Below are positions 33,323 to 42,736 of a DNA stretch of 64,000 nucleotides, in pieces. The DNA lies in contig JBAZKM010000008.1 of assembly GCA_041650805.1 (NCBI GenBank), forward strand, positions 1 through 64,000. Reading direction: 5' to 3'. The notes under the pieces are model-generated. The model ran no database searches. It was not told the DNA's origin and was given only the letters and a program-made list of their open reading frames with translations. Numbering within the stretch: the stretch's first letter is position 1; each line of letters starts with the position of its first letter. The translations under genes and the position numbers were made by a program. This DNA is from Candidatus Omnitrophota bacterium. GTDB taxonomy: Bacteria; Omnitrophota; Gorgyraeia; 2-01-FULL-45-10.

Positions 33323-33652
33323 ATGAAAGAGCGTAGAAGGTTCCCCAGATACGACCACGCTATAGAAGTGAGATATTCCACCCCGGGAATAGCTGCAATA
33401 GAGGGCTACACAGTAAGTAAAAACATTTCGAGAGTCGGCCTTCGCATGCCCATAACGAGGATAGTGAAAGAGGGGGACGTGATAAACCTCGACATAGAGC
33501 CGAAGCACAAGGAAGGGCCTGTATCCGCTACCGGCAAAGTGGTCTGGACGAGGCCGATAAACCGCCTGGCCCGGCTGGAAATGGACGCAGGCGTAGAGTT
33601 CATAAAGATCGACCACAGCCGCGCAAACCGCCTCTTCGAGTCAGTTTATTAG
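33323..33652 (+). CDS. PilZ-domain protein, 109 aa
   Basis: PilZ domains bind cyclic di-GMP. The two binding motifs are present: the arginine motif near the start (ERRRFPRYD) and N-I-S-R-V-G (KNISRVGLRM). There is no other domain, so it probably acts as a single-domain adaptor. It is the only plus-strand gene between 3.3 and 60.7 kb, monocistronic, and its stop overlaps that of the convergent neighbour by four bases (33649-33652). Confidence 0.85.
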   Translation: MKERRRFPRYDHAIEVRYSTPGIAAIEGYTVSKNISRVGLRMPITRIVKEGDVINLDIEPKHKEGPVSATGKVVWTRPINRLARLEMDAGVEFIKIDHSRANRLFESVY

Positions 33653-35238
33653 TCGGCCTTCCCGCCTTTTTTCTTCAGATGATCCGATAAGTAGTTCCCC
33701 GTAAGATCATCGATATGCGATGTGAGCTCCTGCAGGCGCAGTTCCTTTTCGAAGCGCGCCTTCAACTCCTTCGGCGGCGCCGTGATCAGCTCGAACTGCA
33801 CGCGCTTCCGCTCGTAGTAAGCGCGCCTCAGGTCGTCCAGTATGTCGTTCCTCAGCTGCACCATGAGGCGGGACCTGACGTCTATATTCGTCTGGTCGTC
33901 ACTCCATATGAGATCCCCCAGTTCCCATGATACCGAGAGGTCCCATCCGCTCGATATCTCATCCGGTCCGGCGAAGACGTAGTCCCTGGTGGCGCTGGTA
34001 TATATCTCGTAATTCGTCGAACTGTCATTATCCATCCCCGCGGAGACCTTCGGCAGGACCGCCCTCAGCCGCGACTCCCTTTTCCAGTCCTCTATCTTAT
34101 CCGGGCTCACGTCCGCGAACCTGATCGCCGCCGCCTGCAGTTCCCTGAACGCCGGCTCCTCATCGAACCTCACCTCAAGCGTCTTGATGCTCTTCTCGAC
34201 ATCCGGGTAGTGGTCGGCCAGATAGTCGCCGCGCTCCATGCGGTACACCCCTTTGTCGGTCACCGCCCACAGGGACCGCGGGCTGACGATATCGAAGAGC
34301 ACCTGCTTCGCGTCGATGCGGCCGTCGATCCCCTTATACAGCTCGCGCCATGCGCCGGTCGAAGGCGTGAATTCAAATACGCCCTTCGAGGTGGCGCAGT
34401 AGAGCTCCTCACCCTTCCCGGCGGGCAGTATATGATTTACGGCCCCGGAAAGTCCGGCCTCCGGGAAACCGGTCCATGTCGCGCCGTTGTCGCCGGAATA
34501 GAGTATCCGCCTGTCGAACCCGGCGTAGATCTTGCCGCCGGAGGAACTGATGCAATTGACGGATCCGTAGCGCGGCTCCTCTTCACGGCCGGCTGGGTCG
34601 ATCGCGTCGCTCTCCCCGCCGCCTTCCTCCGGAACGCTCCGGACCAGGATACGGTTCCATCCGTCTTCCCCCTCCCCTCTTACGTACAACCCGCCTTCAC
34701 ACCCCGCATAGAGCATGCCCCTGTGGTAGGCAAGGCATCTTGCCGGAATGCCCTTTAGGTTGTAGCTCGTGTCACGCCAGCGCGTGCCGCCGTCTTCGGA
34801 GACGAATATGCCGTGTGACGTCCCGACGGCCACCTTCTCTCCCCCGGCGCCCGATGTCCCTATAGAAAGGACGTCGCTCCGGGAGGGCATGAACGACGAA
34901 AAGACCTTATCCCACGCCTTACCGCCGTCGGCGGACCTGAAGAGCCCCCTCTTCGTCCCCACAAATACGCTCTTCCCGCCGCCTGAAATACACCTTATCT
35001 CGTTCTCTCCCGACGGCACAAAGAATACAGGTTCCCACTTCTCCTTCATGTCGTATGCCACATATACTTCGTTCCTGGTGGCCAGGTAGAGACGCCGGTC
35101 GTCCATGACCATCCCCCTGGCGTCGGCGTTCCTTATCCAGCCGTCCTTCCCCGCCCATACCTCCTGCGCGGCCGCGGATCCGCCCTGAAAGGCGACGCAT
35201 AAAAAACCCAAAGATAGTGTTATGACCGATCTCCTCAT
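33649..35238 (-). CDS. Exported Asp-box (BNR-type) propeller protein, about 529 aa
   Basis: The start at 35238 gives a signal peptide (MRRSVITLSLGFLCVAFQGG, cleavage near AAA-Q) with a GGAGGG site; an upstream ATG at 35316 lies before the promoter and is rejected. Several Asp-box motifs are seen (RSADGGKAW, SEDGGTRW, SGDNGATW), the signature of a beta-propeller such as Ycf48 or sialidase-like proteins. No catalytic sialidase pattern is seen. The C-terminal 150 residues are different: SSGWDLSVSWELGDLIWSDD and then a charged helical stretch, possibly an envelope-associated module. Function unknown. Confidence 0.75.
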   Translation of the reverse strand: MRRSVITLSLGFLCVAFQGGSAAAQEVWAGKDGWIRNADARGMVMDDRRLYLATRNEVYVAYDMKEKWEPVFFVPSGENEIRCISGGGKSVFVGTKRGLFRSADGGKAWDKVFSSFMPSRSDVLSIGTSGAGGEKVAVGTSHGIFVSEDGGTRWRDTSYNLKGIPARCLAYHRGMLYAGCEGGLYVRGEGEDGWNRILVRSVPEEGGGESDAIDPAGREEEPRYGSVNCISSSGGKIYAGFDRRILYSGDNGATWTGFPEAGLSGAVNHILPAGKGEELYCATSKGVFEFTPSTGAWRELYKGIDGRIDAKQVLFDIVSPRSLWAVTDKGVYRMERGDYLADHYPDVEKSIKTLEVRFDEEPAFRELQAAAIRFADVSPDKIEDWKRESRLRAVLPKVSAGMDNDSSTNYEIYTSATRDYVFAGPDEISSGWDLSVSWELGDLIWSDDQTNIDVRSRLMVQLRNDILDDLRRAYYERKRVQFELITAPPKELKARFEKELRLQELTSHIDDLTGNYLSDHLKKKGGKAD

Positions 35239-35265
35239 CTTAAGGCCCTCCTCATGGCAGAGGCG

Positions 35266-35294
35266 ATGATATAACACTTTTCGTGATTTGTCAA
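35266..35294 (-). promoter_or_regulatory. Promoter of the propeller protein gene
   Basis: On the minus strand, TTGACA (35289-35294), 17 bp, TATCAT (35266-35271); leader about 21 bases with a good ribosome site. Confidence 0.65.
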
Positions 35295-35358
35295 TATTAA
35301 TTTTGCTATTTATCAAATAGAACGGACCCGTGGGAGGGGTGCGGTGGCGGGCTCTTTT

Positions 35359-37041
35359 CTACTTTATATCTTTCAATTCAAGCTGGATCGATTGGACGCC
35401 CTGCCAGTTATTGATCGAGGGCGTATATGCCAGGTCTACGCTGTCCCCTGCCTTCGGGATGGAGAGGTTGTTCCTGCCGAACGAGACGGCTTCGCAGGTG
35501 ATCGTATTGTCCGTCACCCATATCTTGAAACCGTTCTTACCTATGCTCCTGGGCGGGTCTTTGACGATCAGGCGGCGGGACGCAAGCACGGGCCTGGGGT
35601 TCTCTTCCCCGAACGGCGACAGGCTTTCAAATTCATCTATGACCGCTTCCCCGATCGCGTTCAGCGGGACGTCCATCTCTATATCGAGCTTGGGGCTGAA
35701 GGTCTCTTCCGGGGCGTTCGAGGCGGCCTCTTCGTTTATCCTGCCGGTGAACTCTTCTATCCTGTCCTTCTCTATGGTGAGGCCGCATGCCGATTCATGC
35801 CCCCCGAACCCGACCAGGAGGTCCTTGCAGCGCAGCATGTAGTCGAATAGGTGAAAATCGGATATGCTGCGCCCCGACCCTTTCCCATACTTACCGTCGA
35901 GAGATATCATTATGGCCGGCCGGTAGAACCTGTCCGCGATCCTGGAGGCAACTATACCTATGACCCCGGGATGCCACCCTTCGCTGGCGAGGACTATGAC
36001 GCGGTGCCGGGCGAAGTTGATCTCGCGTTCGACCTTGGCCATCGCCTCTTCGAGTATCTTGCCCTCTATCTTCTGGCGGGCCCTGTTCTCGGTATCGAGC
36101 ATCTTCGCCAGACGCATGGCTTCCGACTCGTCATCGGTGAGGAGCATCTCCAGCGCCTTGAGCGGTGAACCGACCCTGCCCATGGCATTGATCCTCGGGC
36201 CGAGTATGAACCCTATATGGCCGCTCGATATATCCTTACCGCTCAGGCCGCCGACCTCCATAAGGGCGTTCAACCCCGCCCTCTTCCTCCTGTTCAACTC
36301 CCCGAGGCCGTGTTTTGTCAGGGTGCGGTTCTCCCCGATAAGCGGCGCGACATCGGCCACCGTCCCCAGGCTGACCAGGTCTAGAAAGTCCTCCGCGAAA
36401 TGGCTCGTGCCGTCGAAGAGCGCCTTTGCCAGCTTATACGCGATGCCCACCCCGGCCAGGTGCTTGAACGGGTATCTGCAGCCCTCCTGCAGCGGATTTA
36501 TGATCGCGCAGGCGTCGGGGACCCTTCCGGCCGGTATCTCGTGGTGATCGGTGACTATGACATCTATGCCGGAGGCCTTTGCATGGCGTATCTCATTGAA
36601 AGAACCTATGCCGCAATCCACGGTGACGATCAGCGTGATACCGTTCTTGTGCGCCTTCTTTATGGCGGAGAGGTTGAGGCCGTACCCCTCCTCCAGGCGG
36701 TTAGGTATGTAGCACTCCGCGACGGCTCCCAGCATCTTCAGGGCGGAGCTTACCAGGGCGACGGACGTTATGCCGTCGACGTCGTAATCGCCGTATACTA
36801 GTATCCGCTCTTTTTTCCTTATCGCCTCCCTGATACGCGCCACGGCCTTATCCATGTCCTTTAAGAGGAACGGGTCGTGGCAGGAGGATATGGAGGAGGT
36901 CAGGAATTCGCTCGCCTTGGCGGGATCGTCAACGCCGCGGTTCGCCAGGAGTTGTGCGGTGACCTTCGATATCCTGAGCTCGGACGCAAGCCGCTCCTGT
37001 ACCGCGGGATTTGAATCTTTTATTCTCCAGATCTTTCTCAT
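35359..37041 (-). CDS. recJ: Single-stranded-DNA-specific exonuclease RecJ, 560 aa
   Basis: A 5'-3' exonuclease of recombination and mismatch repair. DHH phosphoesterase motifs are YGDYDVDGITSVAL, VTVDCGIG and VTDHHEIPAG; DHHA1 follows with GSGRSISDFHLFD and VGFGGHESACGL. Length is normal. Downstream of the CDF transporter with a 12-base gap. Confidence 0.95.
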   Translation of the reverse strand: MRKIWRIKDSNPAVQERLASELRISKVTAQLLANRGVDDPAKASEFLTSSISSCHDPFLLKDMDKAVARIREAIRKKERILVYGDYDVDGITSVALVSSALKMLGAVAECYIPNRLEEGYGLNLSAIKKAHKNGITLIVTVDCGIGSFNEIRHAKASGIDVIVTDHHEIPAGRVPDACAIINPLQEGCRYPFKHLAGVGIAYKLAKALFDGTSHFAEDFLDLVSLGTVADVAPLIGENRTLTKHGLGELNRRKRAGLNALMEVGGLSGKDISSGHIGFILGPRINAMGRVGSPLKALEMLLTDDESEAMRLAKMLDTENRARQKIEGKILEEAMAKVEREINFARHRVIVLASEGWHPGVIGIVASRIADRFYRPAIMISLDGKYGKGSGRSISDFHLFDYMLRCKDLLVGFGGHESACGLTIEKDRIEEFTGRINEEAASNAPEETFSPKLDIEMDVPLNAIGEAVIDEFESLSPFGEENPRPVLASRRLIVKDPPRSIGKNGFKIWVTDNTITCEAVSFGRNNLSIPKAGDSVDLAYTPSINNWQGVQSIQLELKDIK

Positions 37042-37053
37042 ATTTGCACTATA

Positions 37054-37935
37054 TCACTTTATGAAGGGCTCAACGTGGATGAAGACTTCCCTGGCGTTGG
37101 ATATCTTCGCCATTATATCTCCCCGTATAGCGTCCGTGATCAGGTGGCCCTTCTCGACCTTCATATCCTTGTCCACCTCGATCGTCATATCTATCATGAG
37201 CTCAAGCCCCATCTTCCTCACCTTTATATCCTTTATCGCCTTCACGCTATTATTGGTCATTGCGATGACGCGTATGCCGGCTATGACGGATTCCGGCGGG
37301 GCGCCGTCCATAAGCTCATCGTACGCCCGGTGGAAACCCAGGACCCCTGTCCGTATGACCAGGAGCGACAGCAGGAATGCCGCCAGGGGGTCGAGCATGG
37401 GAAAACCGTGCCGCGCGCCCGCGATGCCTATGAGGGCAACGAGCGACGAGAAGGCATCCGAGGCGATATTCCAGGAATAGACGGTCATCGCGGTGCTCGA
37501 TATCTTCTTCCCGAGCACATTCGTATACTGGAAGAGGCCGAGCTTTACCGCTATCGAGACGATCGCGGCGACGAGGGCTATCTTTCCGGGGACATACGTC
37601 TGGTGCGAAACGACTATGACGTGGATGGAATTATAACCTACCTTGACTCCGAGGGCTATTAAAAATATGGCGAGCAGCTTAGCTATGATCGACTCTGCCT
37701 TGCCGTGGCCGTAAGGATGGTCGCGGTCTGCCGGCTTCTTCGCTATCTTGAACCCTATGAGCATGCCGGCGCTCGTCATGGCGTCGCCCAGCGTGTCGAG
37801 CGCGTCGGCGATCATCGCGTTGGAATGGCCTACTACGCCGGCGAATATCTTAAAGAGGAACAGGACGCCGTTGACCGCGATGCTGACCACGGACCCCTTC
37901 TCCGCATCCCTGTACGCGCCTCCGTTCTCCGACAC
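37054..37935 (-). CDS. Cation diffusion facilitator transporter, 293 aa
   Basis: An inner-membrane proton-coupled exporter of divalent metals. Around six membrane segments; metal site residues in ADALDTLGDAMTS and the conserved DRDHPYGHGKAESI after the second helix. A cytosolic C-terminal domain of about 80 residues follows (VIAGIRVIAMTNN). Substrate (zinc, iron, manganese, nickel or cobalt) cannot be assigned from sequence. Confidence 0.9.
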   Translation of the reverse strand: MSENGGAYRDAEKGSVVSIAVNGVLFLFKIFAGVVGHSNAMIADALDTLGDAMTSAGMLIGFKIAKKPADRDHPYGHGKAESIIAKLLAIFLIALGVKVGYNSIHVIVVSHQTYVPGKIALVAAIVSIAVKLGLFQYTNVLGKKISSTAMTVYSWNIASDAFSSLVALIGIAGARHGFPMLDPLAAFLLSLLVIRTGVLGFHRAYDELMDGAPPESVIAGIRVIAMTNNSVKAIKDIKVRKMGLELMIDMTIEVDKDMKVEKGHLITDAIRGDIMAKISNAREVFIHVEPFIK

Positions 37936-37945
37936 CGCGCGCTCC

Positions 37946-40171
37946 TTATCTTCTTACGACCGGTTTCTTCTGCCAGGAGAGTATCAGCGGGCTCGCTATG
38001 TAGACGGTGGAGTAGACGCCCGACAGGAAACCGACACAAAGGCAGAACGAAAAACCGTTCAGGACCTCCCCGCCCCACGCCAATAAGGCGATGACGACGA
38101 GCATCGTAACGCCCGTGGTAAGGATCGTCCGGGACAGGGTCTGATTCAGGCTGAGGTTCAGGATCTCCGCGAAGCTGCCCTTCTTGACGAGCCGCATATT
38201 CTCCCGGATCCTGTCAAAGATGACTATGGTGTCGTTTATCGAATAACCGGCGATGGTGAGAAGCGCCGCAACGACGGTAAGGTCCAACTGTCTCTGCGTG
38301 AGGGCAAGGGCGCCCACCGCGACGAATATATCATGGAATAGCGCCACCACACCGGCTATCCCGTACTTCAGGTTGAACCTGATCATTACATATATCAGGA
38401 TGCCGGCTATGGCGAGCAGGAGAGATGCGCTGGCATTCTGCCGCAGGTTTTTGCCTACAGCGGGGCCTACCGTCTCCACCCGCAGCAGCTCGAACGAATT
38501 ATCCTTGAATTGCTCCCTGAAGAGCTCTTTCAGCTTCTTGGTGATATCCTGCTGGGTCCTGATGATCACTTCCCTTGGGTTCCCGTATTGCTGTATCGAG
38601 GCGTTGCCGTATCCTATGCTCTTCAACGCCCCTCTCATGTCGTCGACCCTCACCTCTTTCTCGAAAAGGAATTGCTGGAGTGTGCCTCCTGAGAAATCTA
38701 CCCCCAGGTTCTTCTCTCCCCGCATGGCGAATATGGAGATACCGGCGATTATGACCACGGCCGATATGACGTAGCATATCTTGCGCTTGCCTATAAAATC
38801 TATCTTGGTTGCCGGGAATAACTGCATGAACCTGAGTTTTGCCAGCCCGAACTGATCGCACATAAGTTCAAATACCACCCTGGTACAGACCACTGACGTA
38901 AAGAGGTTGGCTACAAGACCTATGGTAAGGGTCACCGCGAAACCCCTTATCGGACCGGTGCCGAATTTGAATATCAGCGCGGCCGCCACGATCGTCGTAA
39001 CGTTCGAGTCCATTATAGCCGAGAAGGCCCTGTTGTAACCGGCCGCTATGGCCGCCCTCAGTGACTTGCCGAGCGCAAGCTCTTCACGCATCCTCTCATA
39101 TATAAGGACGTTCGCGTCGACAGCCATACCTATGGTCAGGATCAAACCCGCTATGCCGGGGAGCGTAAGTGTGCCCTTGAACATCGCAAGACACGCCAGT
39201 ATTATCAATATGTTGAGGACCAGCGCAAAGTTCGCGATCAGGCCGGCCAAACGGTAATATATCAACATCACTATGAAGACAAGCAGCCCTCCCAGGAGCG
39301 TTGCGCGTATACCGCTCCTTATCGAATCGGCCCCCAGAAGCGGCCCTACCGTCCTCTCCTCCTCCACTATCACCGGCGCCGGCAGCGCGCCCGCCCTTAG
39401 TACTACGGAAAGATCGTTGGCCTCATCGACCGAAAAGCTGCCCGTTATCTGCGCCTGGCCGGACGGGATCGCCTCGCGTATCACCGGGGCCGACTGGACC
39501 TTGCCGTCTAGCACTATGGCAAGCCGTTTGCCTACATTGGCGGCCGTTACCTTCGCGAATATTTCGGCGCCTTTTCCGTTAAAGGTGATCGAGACGTACG
39601 GCTCGCCGAAACCGCTCGAGCTGAACTCCGTCTTCGCGTTCACCAAGAGGTCTCCGGTGAGCGCGGCTTCCTTTGAGACGAGTATCGGCTCGCGGCCGGT
39701 GCCCTCTTTCTCTACGTATAAGACCTCGTACCCTTCGACGGGTTCGTTATTCAGCGCCTTCTTCACGTCGTCGGTATTATCGGATACGATCCTGAATTCG
39801 AGGTGGGCGGTCTGCCCTATGATCTCCAGGGCCCTGTCCCTGTCCGTCACGCCCGGAAGCTGGACTATTATATTCTCTTTACCCTGCTTCTGGATCGCCA
39901 TCTCTCCCACGCCGAACTGGTCTATCCTGTTCCTTATTATCTCGATCGCCCTGTCGAGGGCGTCTTTACGGGTGTCGGCGGGGACCTTCGACGTATCTAC
40001 CTTAAGGACTACGTGCATGCCGCCCTGCAGATCGAGCCCGAGGTTGATCTTTCCCTTCTGCACCACCTTGCCGTCCTTGTCCCTGACAGTGAACGGCGGC
40101 AGTATCATCCAGATACAGGCGACCGCTATCGCGATGATGCCCACCAGCTTCCATTGTAACGATTTATTCAT
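37946..40171 (-). CDS. secDF: Fused protein-export protein SecDF, 741 aa
   Basis: SecD and SecF in one chain, as in Bacillus. The first half has KINLGLDLQGGMHVVLKVD and a periplasmic domain, then the membrane block with GMAVDANVLIYERMREEL; the second half has NLGVDFSGGTLQQF and TIAGYSINDTIVIFDRIREN. Twelve membrane segments are expected. It uses the proton gradient to help pull secreted proteins out. Follows yajC, its usual partner. Confidence 0.95.
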   Translation of the reverse strand: MNKSLQWKLVGIIAIAVACIWMILPPFTVRDKDGKVVQKGKINLGLDLQGGMHVVLKVDTSKVPADTRKDALDRAIEIIRNRIDQFGVGEMAIQKQGKENIIVQLPGVTDRDRALEIIGQTAHLEFRIVSDNTDDVKKALNNEPVEGYEVLYVEKEGTGREPILVSKEAALTGDLLVNAKTEFSSSGFGEPYVSITFNGKGAEIFAKVTAANVGKRLAIVLDGKVQSAPVIREAIPSGQAQITGSFSVDEANDLSVVLRAGALPAPVIVEEERTVGPLLGADSIRSGIRATLLGGLLVFIVMLIYYRLAGLIANFALVLNILIILACLAMFKGTLTLPGIAGLILTIGMAVDANVLIYERMREELALGKSLRAAIAAGYNRAFSAIMDSNVTTIVAAALIFKFGTGPIRGFAVTLTIGLVANLFTSVVCTRVVFELMCDQFGLAKLRFMQLFPATKIDFIGKRKICYVISAVVIIAGISIFAMRGEKNLGVDFSGGTLQQFLFEKEVRVDDMRGALKSIGYGNASIQQYGNPREVIIRTQQDITKKLKELFREQFKDNSFELLRVETVGPAVGKNLRQNASASLLLAIAGILIYVMIRFNLKYGIAGVVALFHDIFVAVGALALTQRQLDLTVVAALLTIAGYSINDTIVIFDRIRENMRLVKKGSFAEILNLSLNQTLSRTILTTGVTMLVVIALLAWGGEVLNGFSFCLCVGFLSGVYSTVYIASPLILSWQKKPVVRR

Positions 40172-40193
40172 TATGCCTATCCTCCAGATTTTA

Positions 40194-40475
40194 TTATTCC
40201 GTCGTCTTCCGTTTCATCACGGAGATCGAGCTCTTCTGCACCTCTATCTTGACATTGTCGTCCACCTTGAGCACGACGCTGTGGTCCTTGACGTTCACTA
40301 TCGTGCCGTGGATGCCGCCTGACGTTATGACCTCGTCGTTCTTCTTCAGAGACGCCACCATCTTCTTGTGGTCATCCTGCGCCTTCTTTTGCGGCCTTAT
40401 CAGGAGAAAATAGAAGATGATGAATATCAATATTATGGGTAACATGTTAAATAACGGGCTCTGCGCTGCGTTCAT
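40194..40475 (-). CDS. yajC: Preprotein translocase subunit YajC, 93 aa
   Basis: A single N-terminal membrane helix (LPIILIFIIFYFLLIRPQKK) followed by a small cytosolic domain with VITSGGIHGTIV, typical of YajC. Its ATG overlaps the tgt stop by four bases. Confidence 0.93.
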   Translation of the reverse strand: MNAAQSPLFNMLPIILIFIIFYFLLIRPQKKAQDDHKKMVASLKKNDEVITSGGIHGTIVNVKDHSVVLKVDDNVKIEVQKSSISVMKRKTTE

Positions 40476-41596
40476 TTGCCTTTCTCCTTTTTGTAACTGC
40501 TCATGAATCCCTCTCTGAATGCGTCGAAACGGTCATCCCTGATCGCCTCTCTGGCATAATGTATAAGTTTAACATAAAATTGTATATTATGCAATGAGAC
40601 AAGCCGTAAACCCAGGAGCTCCTCGGTGTTGAAGAGGTGCCTTATGTAGGCGCGGGTGTGGTTCCTGCAGGCGAAACAACCGCAGGTCCCGTCTATGGGC
40701 CGGAAGTCCTCCTTATACAGGGCGTTGCGGAGCTGGAGGTCACCGTTCCATGTGAAGGCCTGGCCGTTCCTGCCGTTACGCGTCGGGACGACACAGTCGA
40801 ACATGTCGAGACCGCGGCCTATCGCCTCCAGCAGGTCAGGCGGGGTGCCCAGGCCCATCAGATACCTCGGCTTATCCTCCGGCAGGAGGTCCGCCGTATA
40901 TCCGGCCACCTCGTAGATCAGGTCTTCCGGCTCCCCTACGCTCACTCCTCCGACCGCGTATCCGTCGAAGCCGATCGCGAGCAGGTCGTCCACCGCCTTC
41001 TTGCGAAGGTCGCGGTATGTGCTTCCCTGCACGATGCCGAAGAGAAGTTTGGAGTTGGGAGTTGGGAGTTGGGAGAAATGGTCTTTAGAGCGACGGGCCC
41101 AGGCGGTCGTCAGGTCGAGTGACTGCTCGACGTAGTCGCGGGCCGCAGGGTAATGGACACATTCATCGAGCATCATCATTATATCGCTCCCGAGGCCGTC
41201 CTGGATATCGATCACCTTCTCCGGGGTAAGGAAGTGTTTGGAACCGTCGATGTGAGAAGAGAATTCAACCCCTTCCCTGCTCAGCTTCCGCAGTACCGCC
41301 AGACTGAATACCTGATAACCGCCGCTATCCGTCAATATCGGCCCCTGCCAGCCCATAAATTTGTGGAGGCCTCCGGCCTTTCTGATCAGCTCTATCCCCG
41401 GCCTCAGATAGAGATGATAGGCGTTCCCGAGTATGATCTCGGCCCCGCATCCTTTCAACTCGTCGTTCGAGATCGCCTTGACTGTGCCCTGTGTGCCGAC
41501 AGGCATGAATACGGGCGTATCGACCTCTCCGTGCGCCGTCACGAGCTTCCCCAACCTTGCCTTACTCGTCTTGTCTTTGTGAATGAGTTGAAACAT
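40472..41596 (-). CDS. tgt: tRNA-guanine transglycosylase, 374 aa
   Basis: Exchanges G34 for preQ1 in queuosine tRNAs. Motifs: LTDSGGYQVFSLA, FGIVQGSTYRDLR, GYAVGGVSVGEP, the nucleophile region DMFDCVVPTRNGRNG and the zinc site CGCFACRNHTRAY. Just before FGIVQG it carries an extra peptide QLPTPNSK encoded by a 7-bp array (41050-41077). It lies in one group with queA and queH. Confidence 0.96.
   Translation of the reverse strand: MFQLIHKDKTSKARLGKLVTAHGEVDTPVFMPVGTQGTVKAISNDELKGCGAEIILGNAYHLYLRPGIELIRKAGGLHKFMGWQGPILTDSGGYQVFSLAVLRKLSREGVEFSSHIDGSKHFLTPEKVIDIQDGLGSDIMMMLDECVHYPAARDYVEQSLDLTTAWARRSKDHFSQLPTPNSKLLFGIVQGSTYRDLRKKAVDDLLAIGFDGYAVGGVSVGEPEDLIYEVAGYTADLLPEDKPRYLMGLGTPPDLLEAIGRGLDMFDCVVPTRNGRNGQAFTWNGDLQLRNALYKEDFRPIDGTCGCFACRNHTRAYIRHLFNTEELLGLRLVSLHNIQFYVKLIHYAREAIRDDRFDAFREGFMSSYKKEKGK
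41050..41077. repeat. GGGAGTT heptamer array inside tgt
   Basis: Nearly four 7-bp units (ggagttg) in the tgt frame, producing a surface insertion. Confidence 0.8.
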
Positions 41597-41601
41597 TAAG
41601 T

Positions 41602-41685
41602 GTCACCACGTCACCAGGTCACCACGTCACCAGGTCACCGCTAAAATCTTTTACGGGTGACTTTGTGACCTTGTGACTTGGTGAC
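41602..41685. repeat. GTCACCAS octamer array between queA and tgt
   Basis: Tandem 8-bp units gtcaccac/gtcaccag on the left and inverted gtgacYtt units on the right, around an AT-rich centre. Fills the whole spacer. Confidence 0.85.
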
Positions 41686-41689
41686 TCTT

Positions 41690-42736
41690 TCATAATATCA
41701 GCATCGCGTCACCGTAGCTGAAGAAACGGTAACGCTCCTCTATCGCCTTCCGGTACGCCTCGAAAATGAACTCCTTCCCCGCAAACGCCGAAACGAGCAG
41801 TAAGAGCGTCGATTTAGGCAGGTGGAAGTTTGTGATCAGGTGATCAGCGACTTTGAACTTAAACCCTGGATATATAAATAAGTCGGTATACCCTGATTGG
41901 CTTTGGGCTTTGGGCTTTGGGCCGTGGACTGTGGACCGTGGACTATGGACCGTTCCAGCACAATGCTCGAGGACGCGCGTAGATGTCGTACCTACCGCAA
42001 AGACCTTGCCGCCGCGATCCTTAGTCCGGGCTACCGCTTCCGCCGTCTCCACGGGAAGCTCAAAATACTCCTTGTGCATCTTATGCCCTTCAACCTCATC
42101 GCTCTTTATCGGCGCGAACGTCCCGTAATTTGTATGCAACGTCACATATGATACCCTGACCCCTATACCCGATACCCTATCGAGCAGTTCTTCCGTAAAA
42201 TGGAGCCCTGCCGTAGGGCTCGCTGTCGCGCCTTCGCGCGCGCTGTAAACGGTCTGATACCCGGACCTGTCGGATTCCTCGTCTTGCCTGTCTATGTATG
42301 GCGGCAGCGGGACATGGCCGGCCTCCTCTAATACCTCCCCGACCGGCCTCCCGAATCTTACGAACCTGCCGGCCTCGCCCCTGCCGAGGAGTTCGACCTC
42401 ATCACCGGACTCGAGGGTTATCCTTTCGCCTTCTTTCAGCCGGCCGGAAGGCCTTATGAGCGCCTCACAGACCGGGTCCTTCTTTTCGAGGAGGAAGAGC
42501 TCTACTTTTCCGCCCGTCTTCCTCCTGCCGAACAGGCGCGCGGGGATCACCCTGGTATCATTAAGGACAAGGCAGTCGCCTTCATTGAAATACCCAGTTA
42601 AATCCTCGAATGTCTTATGCTCGATAGAATGGTTCGCGCGGTCCAGCACCATCAACCGGCACTTCTCCCGTTCCTTCGCCGGATGCTGGGCTATAAGTTC
42701 CTTCGGCAATGTGTAGTCAAAATCGGAGAGGCGCAT
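41690..42736 (-). CDS. queA: S-adenosylmethionine:tRNA ribosyltransferase-isomerase, 348 aa
   Basis: Makes epoxyqueuosine from preQ1 tRNA. The start at 42736 (MRLSDFDYTLPKELIAQHPA) overlaps the spoIID stop and fits the family; the frame is open further upstream but only through spoIID. Conserved segments include FIYPGFKFKVADHLITNFHLP and LHFTEELLDRV. Two repeat-derived inserts are visible: RVSGIGVRVS (42151-42180) and a Ser/Pro-rich stretch with TVHSPRSTVHGPKPKAQ (41900-41954). Confidence 0.95.
   Translation of the reverse strand: MRLSDFDYTLPKELIAQHPAKEREKCRLMVLDRANHSIEHKTFEDLTGYFNEGDCLVLNDTRVIPARLFGRRKTGGKVELFLLEKKDPVCEALIRPSGRLKEGERITLESGDEVELLGRGEAGRFVRFGRPVGEVLEEAGHVPLPPYIDRQDEESDRSGYQTVYSAREGATASPTAGLHFTEELLDRVSGIGVRVSYVTLHTNYGTFAPIKSDEVEGHKMHKEYFELPVETAEAVARTKDRGGKVFAVGTTSTRVLEHCAGTVHSPRSTVHGPKPKAQSQSGYTDLFIYPGFKFKVADHLITNFHLPKSTLLLLVSAFAGKEFIFEAYRKAIEERYRFFSYGDAMLIL
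41898..41954. repeat. Double heptamer array inside queA (CTTTGGG and GTGGACY)
   Basis: Three to four units of ctttggg directly abut about five units of gtggacY, all translated in the queA frame. Confidence 0.85.
42151..42180. repeat. ATACCCK heptamer array inside queA
   Basis: About four units of the same motif as in trmD (23182-23214), in a frame that gives RVSGIG in both proteins. Confidence 0.75.
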
